Assembly: GCF_000829825.1 (NCBI RefSeq)
Contig: NZ_JXSL01000009.1
Coordinates: forward strand, 62,001-126,000
Direction of reading: 5' to 3'
Origin: Paramagnetospirillum magnetotacticum MS-1
GTDB taxonomy: Bacteria > Pseudomonadota > Alphaproteobacteria > Rhodospirillales > Magnetospirillaceae
DNA: 64,000 nucleotides
Positions 51,524 to 60,252 of this stretch are shown in pieces (positions within the stretch are counted from its first letter, which is position 1; the number at the start of each line of letters is the position of its first letter). The notes under the pieces were generated by a model, which made no database searches, was not told the DNA's origin, and saw nothing but the letters and a program-made list of their open reading frames with translations. The position numbers and the translations under genes are program-made.

Positions 51524-51898
51524 ATGCTGGCTCGGCTGCTCCTGGGATTGCTGTTGATGGTGAGCGCGGCGGCGGCTATCGCCGCCGAGCTGCCCCAATT
51601 GCCCAAGGCCAGGGGAGAGGCCTGCATCGATTCGCCCGCCACCATGCGCCGCGACCACCCGGACATGCTGAAGCATCAGCGTGACGATACACTGCGCCTC
51701 GGTATCAGAGGCGCCAAGGCGTCGCTGAAGGAATGCGTTTCCTGCCATTCCACCCAGGCGGCCGACGGGCATGCGGTGCCGGTCAATGATCCCGGCCAGT
51801 TTTGCCAGTCCTGCCACGCCTATGCGGCGGTGAAGCCCGATTGCTTCGAATGCCACGCCACCACGCCGAAGGCCCCCATGAAGGAGGCCGCCCGATGA
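51524..51898 (+). CDS. dsrJ: DsrJ periplasmic triheme cytochrome c
   Basis: A 124-residue protein with an N-terminal hydrophobic signal or anchor (LARLLLGLLLMVSAAAA) and three CxxCH haem motifs: CVSCH, CQSCH, CFECH. Periplasmic subunit of DsrMKJOP. Starts two bases after the dsrL stop and overlaps dsrO (ATGA). Confidence 0.95.
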   Translation: MLARLLLGLLLMVSAAAAIAAELPQLPKARGEACIDSPATMRRDHPDMLKHQRDDTLRLGIRGAKASLKECVSCHSTQAADGHAVPVNDPGQFCQSCHAYAAVKPDCFECHATTPKAPMKEAAR

Positions 51899-52596
51899 CC
51901 GATCTGTCCCGCCGTCAGGTGATCCTGGCCTCCGGCGCTATCCTCATCGCCACCCCCGCCGCCGCGCGTCAAGCAGGACAGCCCGCCACCAGCTCCCAGC
52001 GCTGGGGCCTGCTGATCGACACCGCGAAATGCGGTGCCGAATGCACAATCTGCGTCGATGCCTGCAAGGCCGAGATGGGCCTTGGCGGCCACGACCGGCC
52101 GCGCACCGACGCCCAGTATATCCGCAAGGTCAATGTGCGCGACCCGGCCTCCGGCGCGGCTCATTCCGTGCCGGTGATGTGCCAGCACTGCGCCAAGCCT
52201 GCTTGCGTCGATGTCTGCCCCACCGGGGCCTCCATGAAGCGGGCCGACGGCATCGTCCTGGTGGATCGCCACATCTGCATCGGCTGCCGCTATTGCATGA
52301 TGGCCTGCCCCTACAAGGCCCGCTCCTTCGCCCATGAGGAACAGACCGGCCAGCAGCCCCATCTGCCGCGCGGCAAGGGCACGGTGGAGGGCTGCACGCT
52401 GTGCGTCCACCGCATCGACGAGGGCAAGATGCCCGCCTGTGTCGAAGCCTGCGCCTCAAGGGCCAAGGGCGCCATGCTGTTCGGCGATTTGAACGATCAA
52501 TCTTCGGAGATCGCGCAACGGGTGGCGCGCGAAGCCACCACCCGCATCCGCGCCGATCTGGGGCTGGAACCCGCCGTGCGTTATCAGGGGATCTGA
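51895..52596 (+). CDS. dsrO: DsrO periplasmic ferredoxin-like subunit
   Basis: A 233-residue iron-sulfur protein with a Tat-type leader (SRRQVILASGAILIATPAAA). Four 4Fe-4S motifs can be traced: CGAECTICVDACK, CQHCAKPACVDVCP, CIGCRYCMMACP and CTLCVHRIDEGKMPACVEAC (split). It links DsrJ to DsrP. Confidence 0.95.
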   Translation: MTDLSRRQVILASGAILIATPAAARQAGQPATSSQRWGLLIDTAKCGAECTICVDACKAEMGLGGHDRPRTDAQYIRKVNVRDPASGAAHSVPVMCQHCAKPACVDVCPTGASMKRADGIVLVDRHICIGCRYCMMACPYKARSFAHEEQTGQQPHLPRGKGTVEGCTLCVHRIDEGKMPACVEACASRAKGAMLFGDLNDQSSEIAQRVAREATTRIRADLGLEPAVRYQGI

Positions 52597-52599
52597 GCC

Positions 52600-53817
52600 A
52601 TGAGCAGCAGCACCACCACCACTTATACCCAGCTGCGCCCCTATACGCGGGGCTGGCTGGCCCTGATGGCTGGCTTGGGCGCGGTCATCGCCGTTGCTCT
52701 GGGCGCAGTCTTTCATATGGAGCATCAAGGCCATTGGGTCACCGGGATGACCAATCAAGTGGTCTGGGGCCTGCCCCATGTCTTCGCCGTGTTCCTGATC
52801 GTCGCCGCCTCAGGCGCGCTTAACATCGCCTCCATCGGTTCGGTCTTCGGGCGGGTCGAGTATCAGCCGCTGGGCCGTCTGTCCTCCCTGCTGGCCGTGG
52901 CTTTGCTGGCCGGAGGCCTGGCGGTTCTGGTTCTCGATCTGGGGCGGCCCGACCGCCTGTTCGTGGCCATGACGCACTTCAACTTCAAGTCCATCTTCGC
53001 CTGGAACGTCATCCTCTATTCCGGCTTCGTGGGTGTGGTGGCGGTCTATCTGTGGACTCAGATGGACTGGACGGCCAAGCGCTTCTACAAGCCCGCCGCC
53101 CTGGTGGCTTTTAGCTGGCGCCTGATTCTGACCACCGGCACGGGCTGCATCTTCGGCTTCCTGGCGGCGCGCGAGGCCTATGGCGCGGCGGTGATGGCGC
53201 CCTTGTTTATCGCCATGTCCTTCGCCTATGGACTGGCGGTGTTCATCCTGGTCCTTTCGGTGTCGTTCAAGATGACGCGCCGCCCCCTGGGCGACGAAGT
53301 CCCGGCGCGGCTGGTGCGGCTACTGGGCCTGTTCGTCGCCGCCAACCTCTATTTCACCGCATTGCTCCACGTCACCCAGATGTATTTCGCCGGGCGTGGC
53401 GGGGTGGAAGCCTTCATCTTGTGGAACGGCGGACTGCACACCACCCTGTTCTGGGCGGGTCAGGTGGGTCTGGGCGGAATCCTGCCCCTGGTCATCGCCT
53501 ATGGCGGCTGTGGCCATGCGCCGCGCAGGCGGGCCATGATGGCGTCCGTCCTGGTGGTGTTGGGCGGGCTGGCCCAGGTTTGGGTCATCATCATTGGCGG
53601 TCAGGCCTGGCCGCTGGACCTGTTCCCCGGCATGGAGGTGTCGTCCACCTTCGCCGACGGGCACATCCACGACTACGCCCCCAGCGCCTGGGAGACCATG
53701 CTGGGCCTGGGCGGAATCGCCATCGCCCTGGTCATCACGGTCCTGGGCATGACGGCCCTGCGCCTTCTGCCTTCCGGCCTAGGCGAGCCTGGCGAACAGT
53801 GCTGCCGTCATAATTAG
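52600..53817 (+). CDS. dsrP: DsrP NrfD-type membrane subunit
   Basis: A 405-residue NrfD/PsrC-like protein with about ten membrane helices, the quinone-interacting partner of DsrO (FNFKSIFAWNVILYSGFVG and GLHTTLFWAGQVGLGG regions). Last gene of the dsr block here; dsrN, dsrR and dsrS are not in the window. Confidence 0.95.
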   Translation: MSSSTTTTYTQLRPYTRGWLALMAGLGAVIAVALGAVFHMEHQGHWVTGMTNQVVWGLPHVFAVFLIVAASGALNIASIGSVFGRVEYQPLGRLSSLLAVALLAGGLAVLVLDLGRPDRLFVAMTHFNFKSIFAWNVILYSGFVGVVAVYLWTQMDWTAKRFYKPAALVAFSWRLILTTGTGCIFGFLAAREAYGAAVMAPLFIAMSFAYGLAVFILVLSVSFKMTRRPLGDEVPARLVRLLGLFVAANLYFTALLHVTQMYFAGRGGVEAFILWNGGLHTTLFWAGQVGLGGILPLVIAYGGCGHAPRRRAMMASVLVVLGGLAQVWVIIIGGQAWPLDLFPGMEVSSTFADGHIHDYAPSAWETMLGLGGIAIALVITVLGMTALRLLPSGLGEPGEQCCRHN

Positions 53818-53822
53818 TTTCC

Positions 53823-53838
53823 CGTCGATACATATCGA
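53823..53838 (+). terminator. Short palindrome after dsrP
   Basis: GTCGATA and TATCGAC flank two bases, 6 bp after the dsrP stop. Weak for a terminator; could also be an operator for the next gene, which begins at 53944. Confidence 0.3.
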
Positions 53839-53943
53839 CTGAAGTATGCCTTTGTTAACAATTTGTTGAAGTTTGCGTCAAATTGACCTCAGTCTATCCT
53901 TTAGGGTAATGGGCAGGGTTAATCACTTCCCGGGGGGGACAGT

Positions 53944-55224
53944 GTGAGCGCAGGCAGCAAAGCCCGTAAGGGGCCAGTAGCACCACAGCAGGATGATGGG
54001 CTGGACAGCGTGCGCGAGACATTGCGCACCCAGGTTTCGGAAATCCTTCGCGTCAATATCGGAAAGCTCTCGGAGATTCCTCAGCATCTGGTCTACGACC
54101 ATGTGCTCGATACGCCCGACCTGTTGCACGAATGTTTTCAGACCTTCCGCAATCAGCCGGACCTGTTCCGCAAGGTGGTTTTCCGCAAGGACAAGCGCCC
54201 AGCCACGCAAGGCGATGACGAGCTGTGGTGCGGCCGCACCCTTGACCATGTGGTGGCCCTGGTGGTGCGGGCTTCGGCCAGACGCTATTTCCGTGAGGCT
54301 CTGCCCGCCCCGCCGCCGCCGCCCATGGTGGTCGAGCCCCCTCCTTCCATTTTGCACAAGACCGCCATCAAGCTGGGCATCAAGAAGCCCATCCACCGCG
54401 CACCCTATGTGGCCCCCCAGGGCCCTGGCGATAAGCTCTACACCGTCTTTCGCGACAATCTGCGGTTCGAGTGGCAGGTGCCGCTAATTCCCAGCTATTC
54501 GTCGCTGACCCCCAGCATCGTGCGGGTCCTGGGACCGCGCATCCTGAAGCTGCGCGAACCCACCCAGATCGATATCCTGGCCAACGAGGGTCTGGGCCCC
54601 GACGGGCGTCTTCCCTTGCTTCTCGAAGACGCCCGGCGCCTGCGCGCCGTGGACGGCAGCATCGATTCCAACGCCCTGATGGAGGCGTTCACCAAGCAGG
54701 GCCTGGACGCCATCTTCCCCGATCTGGACGATGTGGCGCTGCGCAAGGCCGTGTCGCAGATCGCCGTGATGGAAACCAAGGCCGTGGATATGATCTTCCC
54801 CGCCCTGGAATATGCCTTGAAGCCGGTAACGGTGTTCCTGTTCGCGGCCTATTACAAGCTGGAGCTCAAGGGCTTCCGTCAGGCCTTTGGCTCCCATTGC
54901 GCCCTGTGGGCCGTTCAGAAGCTGTCCAAGCATCTGGAGACCCAGCGTCCTTGGCCTCGCTCCATGCCCGGCATGAAATCCGCCACCCTGGCCGCCCTCG
55001 CCCACGCCATCGATCTGGACAGCGGCATGCCCGCCAGCGCCCCGGTCCGCGCGGCGCCGAAATCGGTGACCGGCGTGCCCAGCAACGCCGCCGTTCCCTC
55101 CATGGCTTCGGCCCCGCCGCCTGCGCCCCCTTCGTTGAAGAAGCCCGCCGCGCCGCCATCCAAGGCCGATCTGGAACGGGCTTCGCGCCGGGCCAAACCC
55201 CTGACCTCGGCCGGAGCGCGCTGA
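53944..55224 (+). CDS. Hypothetical protein, 426 residues
   Basis: Soluble, helical protein starting with GTG 53944. A proline run at about 120-130 (LPAPPPPPMVVEPPP) separates an N-terminal domain with SEILRVNIGKLSEIP from a central domain (SLTPSIVRVLGPRILKLREP), and the last 75 residues are Pro/Ala-rich and disordered. No catalytic motif or family recognised. Lies between dsrP and sulP but with its own promoter-like upstream region. Confidence 0.8.
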   Translation: MSAGSKARKGPVAPQQDDGLDSVRETLRTQVSEILRVNIGKLSEIPQHLVYDHVLDTPDLLHECFQTFRNQPDLFRKVVFRKDKRPATQGDDELWCGRTLDHVVALVVRASARRYFREALPAPPPPPMVVEPPPSILHKTAIKLGIKKPIHRAPYVAPQGPGDKLYTVFRDNLRFEWQVPLIPSYSSLTPSIVRVLGPRILKLREPTQIDILANEGLGPDGRLPLLLEDARRLRAVDGSIDSNALMEAFTKQGLDAIFPDLDDVALRKAVSQIAVMETKAVDMIFPALEYALKPVTVFLFAAYYKLELKGFRQAFGSHCALWAVQKLSKHLETQRPWPRSMPGMKSATLAALAHAIDLDSGMPASAPVRAAPKSVTGVPSNAAVPSMASAPPPAPPSLKKPAAPPSKADLERASRRAKPLTSAGAR

Positions 55225-55275
55225 GGTTTTCCGGCCAAGCCTCGATGACCGGACCTCGTCGGGGCTTGGCCTCTC

Positions 55276-57483
55276 CTACCCTCTCAGAGCATGAATTTCC
55301 GACACGGTCGCCCGTAACCTGCCCGCCAGGTTGAGGGCGACGGTCTCGATCAGGCGGAAGGCAAGGGCCGGCTGCCCCTCGGCCAGGGCCAGGAACCCGT
55401 CCCGGCTCAGCACATAGACCTCCACCTCTGTCATGGCCAGGGCGTCGGCGGCATGATCGGCACCGTCGAGAAAGCCGATTCCTCCGATGATTTCGCCGGG
55501 GCCGCAAGTAGCCAGGTGGTAGTGCTCTTTCTTGTGAATGGGCAGAGTGATCTTGACCGTGCCGCGCCGGATCAGGAACAGTTCGTCGCCGGAACTCCCC
55601 GCCTTGAACACCTTCTTGCCAGCATGGACCGGGCGCAATGTCACGGCCAGGTTGAGATCCTTGACCGCCTTGGCAGGCAATCCATCGAGCATGGGCATGT
55701 CGGCGAGATCAAGGATCACCTCCTCCCCCTGGGAGGCGCCATGGGCGGCGTTGCGCTGGCCCTCCACCCATTCCAAAGCCTCGTCCAACTGGCGGAAGGC
55801 GAAGGCCTTGTTGGTGGGCCGCACAACCCCGGTCTCCTTGAGGAAGCGCTTCATCTTGAGACCGCTGGGCAAGCCCTTGGGGATGTCGCAGAACACCAGA
55901 TAGGCGTCGTTCTCCTCCAGCCTGTCCTTGATCTGTTCAAGAACATGGGTGGCGGTAAGATCCAGGGACTGGACGCGACGCATGCTGAGAATGACGAATT
56001 TGCGGCTTCGGGTCTCGGGTTCGAGCGCGGCGTGCAACTGGCTGGCCGTCCCGAAGAACAGGCTGCCCTGCAATTCGAAGACGACGGTGTCGCTCGGCCC
56101 TTCCGCCGCCACCTCGGCCTCCCCGGCTGCACGCTGACGCTTGGAAAAGAGGTGATTGCCGTCGATGCGGTTGCGCACCACGGTGCTGCGGGTCTGTTCG
56201 CGGATGAACAGCAGAATGGCGAAGGCCACGCCCACGCCCGAGGCGGCGATCAGATTGACGAACAGAGCCACCACGATCACCGCGGTGATCACCAGGAAAT
56301 CCAGCCGCGTCGCCGGAGTGTAGAAGAAAGCCAGGGAATGCCGGTCGATCATGCGAAAGCCGATGACGATCAGGATGGAGGCCAGGGCCGAGACCGGCAC
56401 CCAGGCGATGACCGGCGACAGCACCAGAAACGCCACGAAGCACAGCGCACCGGCCAGCAGACCGGACACCCGGCTGTTGGCGCCGCTGTTCACATTGATC
56501 AGCGAGGCTCCCATGGTTCCGGCTCCGGGAACGCCGCCCACCAGGGCCGAGGCCACATTGCCGATTCCCTGGCCCAGCAGGTCGCGGTTGGGATTGCTGT
56601 CGGAATTGGTCATGGCGTCGAGAACGACGCAGGTCTTTAAGGTATCGATGGACAGCAGCGCCGCCAAAGTCAGGGCCGGAACGATGACTTCGAGCAGGAT
56701 TTCGGGCTCCAGGGCCCCCAGGGACCGCCATTGCTGGCCGATGGTGGCGCCCACGCCAAAGCCCCCCGCCGTGATCCGCCCCACCAGTAATGGATTGCCG
56801 TCGATGGTCAGCAGATCGGCATCGAAAGCGGCCAGGATGAAATAGGCGCAAAGGCCCGCCACCAGGGCCAGGATGGCGGGCGGCACGGCACGGGTCAGGC
56901 GCGGCGTCAGCACCATCACCACCATAACCACGGCTCCCACCGTAATGCTCTGCCAGGCCCACAGGGATGGCAGGCTGAGCGCCGCCCACAGATTGACACC
57001 GCCCGGCACGCCCAGGAGCTTCGGGATCTGGCTGCCGATGATGATCAGGCCGACACCGCTGAGATAGCCGCAGACCACCGGATAGGGAATGAACTTGATC
57101 AGGCGGCCCACGCGCAGCAGCCCCAGGACGATCTGGAACACGCCCGCCAGAAAGGCGGTCAGTCCCAGCAGCAGCACGACGCTGCCCGCAGGCAGGCCCT
57201 GTTTGGTGAAGGTGACGGCCAAGGCCGACAGCATGGCCGCCGCCGGGGCGCAGGGTGAACTGATCAACCGGGCGCTGCTGCCGAAGGCCGGAGCCAACAG
57301 ACCCAGCGCCGTGGCCCCCAAAATCCCGGCCAGGGCGCCCTGTGCCGCCAGCGATCCGCCCAGCGGCGCGAAGATGGTCACGCCAAAAGCGATGGCCGAC
57401 GGAAGCGCGACCAGCATGGCCGCCAGCCCGCCCCAGGCATCTCCTGCGAATTTCATCCGGCCATAGGCTGCATCAAGCGCCAT
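55276..57483 (-). CDS. SulP anion transporter with STAS and cyclic-nucleotide domains
   Basis: A 735-residue protein. Residues 1-410 are the SulP membrane domain (PYPVVCGYLSGVGLIIIGSQ, GNVASALVGGVPGAGTMGA). A STAS domain follows (VVFELQGSLFFGTASQL, VILSMRRVQSLDLTATH), and the C-terminus carries a cyclic-nucleotide-binding fold (GEIIGGIGFLDGADHAADAL). Substrate may be sulfate, bicarbonate or another anion. The frame continues far upstream, opposite dsbD, but the ATG at 57483 with GGTGGGGG is the natural start. Confidence 0.93.
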   Translation of the reverse strand: MALDAAYGRMKFAGDAWGGLAAMLVALPSAIAFGVTIFAPLGGSLAAQGALAGILGATALGLLAPAFGSSARLISSPCAPAAAMLSALAVTFTKQGLPAGSVVLLLGLTAFLAGVFQIVLGLLRVGRLIKFIPYPVVCGYLSGVGLIIIGSQIPKLLGVPGGVNLWAALSLPSLWAWQSITVGAVVMVVMVLTPRLTRAVPPAILALVAGLCAYFILAAFDADLLTIDGNPLLVGRITAGGFGVGATIGQQWRSLGALEPEILLEVIVPALTLAALLSIDTLKTCVVLDAMTNSDSNPNRDLLGQGIGNVASALVGGVPGAGTMGASLINVNSGANSRVSGLLAGALCFVAFLVLSPVIAWVPVSALASILIVIGFRMIDRHSLAFFYTPATRLDFLVITAVIVVALFVNLIAASGVGVAFAILLFIREQTRSTVVRNRIDGNHLFSKRQRAAGEAEVAAEGPSDTVVFELQGSLFFGTASQLHAALEPETRSRKFVILSMRRVQSLDLTATHVLEQIKDRLEENDAYLVFCDIPKGLPSGLKMKRFLKETGVVRPTNKAFAFRQLDEALEWVEGQRNAAHGASQGEEVILDLADMPMLDGLPAKAVKDLNLAVTLRPVHAGKKVFKAGSSGDELFLIRRGTVKITLPIHKKEHYHLATCGPGEIIGGIGFLDGADHAADALAMTEVEVYVLSRDGFLALAEGQPALAFRLIETVALNLAGRLRATVSEIHALRG

Positions 57484-57633
57484 TCCACCCCCACCGGCTG
57501 GCCTATCTCGGCTAAGTATCGGCCTCGACGGCACGGGGGTCAACCGGCTGTGACGGACGAAACGGCGCGCCGTCATTGACACTGCCCGAACAGCAGTGCT
57601 GTTGTTCCGTCCGGGATTCTTTAGGACGACACC

Positions 57634-59718
57634 ATGGCGTGGATCAGGACGTTGGGAATTGCGGCGGCGTTTATGCTGGCCGGAGCGGCGGCTTCGGCCG
57701 CCGAGACGGGTGCTTCCGACTGGGGCACGGGCGAATCCGGCAAGGTCCGTCTGATTTCCGCCGCCACGACCCCTGGCGAGACCGGCCAGTTGCGCCTGGG
57801 CCTGCAATTCAAGCTGGAACCGGGCTGGAAGATTTATTGGCGCACGCCCGGCGATGCGGGCTATCCCCCCAAACTGGACTGGGGCGGGTCGGACAATCTG
57901 GCAAATCCGCAAACACATTGGCCTGCGCCGCACCGCTTCGTGCTTTCGGGATTGCAGAATTACGGCTATGTGGGCGAGGTGATCCTGCCCCTGGACGCCA
58001 AGGCCCCCGATGCCGCAAGACCGGTGGCCGCCCATCTGGTGGTGGACTTCCTGGCCTGTTCCCAGATTTGCGTGCCGCAGAAGGTGGAGTTGCGCCTGGA
58101 CCTGTCGCCCGGCCCGGCCCAACCCACTGCCTTCGCCCATGATATCGGGCGCTTTGCCGCCCTGGTCCCCGGCGACGGCCGCCGCCACGGCCTGACCCTG
58201 GACTCCGCACAGGCCATGGGCGGCGGCGACGGCTCGGTGCTGCGGCTGTCCGTATCTTCCCAGGCCCCCTTCGATACCCCCGACGCCTTCGTGGAGGCCG
58301 AGGACGTGGCCGCCTTCGGCCAGCCCCGCATCAGCCTGTCCGATGGCGGGCGCCGGGCGGTGTTCGAGATTCCCATTTCGCCCGGCTCGCTGCAAAAGCC
58401 CCTGGCGGGCGCCCCCATGAGCGTCACCGTCACCGACGGGCTGCGAGCCTTCGAGACCACCATGGTGCCGGTCGCGGTCGCCGCAGCGGCGATCGACACC
58501 TCGCCCGGCCTGGGCGCCATGCTGCTGGTGGCCCTGCTGGGTGGGCTGATCCTCAATCTGATGCCCTGCGTTCTGCCTGTCCTGTCCATCAAGGTGCTGG
58601 GCGTGCTGGGCCATGGCGGCGGCGAGCGCGCCCATGTGCGGGCCAGTTTCATCGCCTCGGCCACCGGGATCATCGCCTCTTTCCTGGCCCTGGCCATTTT
58701 GGCCATCGGACTGCGCCAGGCGGGCGCGGCTGTCGGCTGGGGCATCCAGTTCCAGCAACCCGTTTTTCTGGCCCTGATGGTTGTGGTGCTGGCCCTGTTC
58801 GCCGCCAATCTGTGGGGAGTGTTCGAAATCCCCATGCCCGCCTTCCTGTTCAGCCGGGGCGGCGGCACGGCGCATCACACCGTGCTGGGCCATTTCCTGT
58901 CGGGCGCCTTCGCCACCTTGCTGGCCACGCCATGCTCGGCGCCGTTTTTGGGCACCGCCATCGGATTCGCCCTGGCGCGCGGCCCCTGGGAGATCGTCTC
59001 CATCTTTTCCGCCCTGGGCCTGGGGATGGCCGCCCCCTTCCTGGCGGTGGCCGTATGGCCCGACGCCGCCCTGAAGATGCCCAAGCCGGGACGCTGGATG
59101 ATCGGTGTGCGCAAAGCGCTGGGTCTTGCCCTGGCGGGAACCGGTCTGTGGCTGCTTTCCGTCCTCATGGTGCAGGCGGGTGTCCTCGCCGCCCTGATCA
59201 CCGGCGGCGCCATGGCTGGTGCGGTGGGCATTCTGGCTCTGCGCCACCTCCTGCCATCGGCGGCCCGGCCAGCGGTCGGCGCCTGCGTGGTGGCCCTGGC
59301 CGGTCTCGCCCTGGCCGCGCCGTTCCACGGAACGGCGGAGGGTAACCCCCAAGGCCAAGTATCGGGCGGCGCCGTGAATTGGGAACCGTTCGACCCGATG
59401 ACCCTGGCCCGGCTGATCTCGGATGGCAAGGTCGTCTTCGTGGACGTGACCGCCGATTGGTGCATCACCTGCAAGGTCAACAAGGCGGCGGTGATCGAGC
59501 GGGGCGAGGTGGCCAAACGCCTGTCCTCGCCCGGCGTGGTGGCCTTGCGCGCCGACTGGACCAAGCCCGATGAAGGCATTTCGCGCTATCTGGCGTCGTT
59601 CGGGCGCTATGGCATTCCCTTCAATGCCGTCTACGGCCCCAGCGCCCCCGACGGCATCGCCCTGCCCGAACTGCCCGGCGAGGCCGATATCCTGGCGGCC
59701 ATGGACAAGGCCAGATAG
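57634..59718 (+). CDS. DsbD/ScsB-like thiol:disulfide interchange protein
   Basis: A 694-residue membrane reductase. After a signal peptide (AAAFMLAGAAASAAE), a periplasmic domain has CSQICVPQKVEL as candidate redox pair. The membrane core shows LMPCVLPVLSIKVLG and ATPCSAPFLGTAIG, the CcdA-type cysteines. The C-terminal thioredoxin-like domain carries ADWCITCKVNK. Passes electrons from cytoplasmic thioredoxin to periplasmic thiols. ScsB-type is suggested by the long N-domain. Confidence 0.92.
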   Translation: MAWIRTLGIAAAFMLAGAAASAAETGASDWGTGESGKVRLISAATTPGETGQLRLGLQFKLEPGWKIYWRTPGDAGYPPKLDWGGSDNLANPQTHWPAPHRFVLSGLQNYGYVGEVILPLDAKAPDAARPVAAHLVVDFLACSQICVPQKVELRLDLSPGPAQPTAFAHDIGRFAALVPGDGRRHGLTLDSAQAMGGGDGSVLRLSVSSQAPFDTPDAFVEAEDVAAFGQPRISLSDGGRRAVFEIPISPGSLQKPLAGAPMSVTVTDGLRAFETTMVPVAVAAAAIDTSPGLGAMLLVALLGGLILNLMPCVLPVLSIKVLGVLGHGGGERAHVRASFIASATGIIASFLALAILAIGLRQAGAAVGWGIQFQQPVFLALMVVVLALFAANLWGVFEIPMPAFLFSRGGGTAHHTVLGHFLSGAFATLLATPCSAPFLGTAIGFALARGPWEIVSIFSALGLGMAAPFLAVAVWPDAALKMPKPGRWMIGVRKALGLALAGTGLWLLSVLMVQAGVLAALITGGAMAGAVGILALRHLLPSAARPAVGACVVALAGLALAAPFHGTAEGNPQGQVSGGAVNWEPFDPMTLARLISDGKVVFVDVTADWCITCKVNKAAVIERGEVAKRLSSPGVVALRADWTKPDEGISRYLASFGRYGIPFNAVYGPSAPDGIALPELPGEADILAAMDKAR

Positions 59719-59741
59719 ACCGAATCACGCGCGCAAACGGT

Positions 59742-60164
59742 TCACTCGTGGAGAGAGCGGACCCGATTGACCGTTTCCGAAATGGCCTTGTGCAGATTGG
59801 TCTTGGTGACGGGCTTCAACAGATAGCCGTCAACACCATGCGCCTTGGCCAGCATGGCCGCCTCGATGGAATTGGTGGCGGTCACCATGATGAAGATGGA
59901 CTCCTTGAAGCCCTCGCGCACGATGCTCAGGAGATCGAGGCCATCGACCACGGGCATCTGCCAGTCGCACAAGATGATGTCGGGCGCACAGCCCGATGCG
60001 GCCAGCAGCTCGACCGCCGCTTCGCCGCCATCGGCCACGGTGATATTGCTGAACCCCAAGGACTTGAGCAGCCCGGCGATCAACAGCCGGGATGGACCGT
60101 TATCCTCGACCAGCAGGACGGAGAAGTCGGTTAAATTTCGAGAAGGAGTAAAGTCGGGAAACAT
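59742..60164 (-). CDS. Single-domain response regulator (CheY-like)
   Basis: A 140-residue receiver: SVLLVEDNGPSRLLIAGLL, phosphoacceptor in IILCDWQMPVVDG, MVTATNS and LLKPVTKTNL. No output domain. Next to the receiver-pentapeptide gene on the same strand, 88 bp apart. Confidence 0.92.
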   Translation of the reverse strand: MFPDFTPSRNLTDFSVLLVEDNGPSRLLIAGLLKSLGFSNITVADGGEAAVELLAASGCAPDIILCDWQMPVVDGLDLLSIVREGFKESIFIMVTATNSIEAAMLAKAHGVDGYLLKPVTKTNLHKAISETVNRVRSLHE

Positions 60165-60252
60165 GCCGGTATCGCCCTTTCATGGGCCTCCAGTTTCCAC
60201 TCTCATCCAGTTTGGATCAATGCTTTCGTATGCCATCCTGACCGCACCCGGA

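Noticed and set aside
57484-59358. Very long minus-strand frame extending the SulP gene upstream
   Set aside because: It is the reverse of the dsbD-like gene, whose domains are all recognisable; the added translation is low-complexity Gly/Gln/Arg, a GC-rich shadow.
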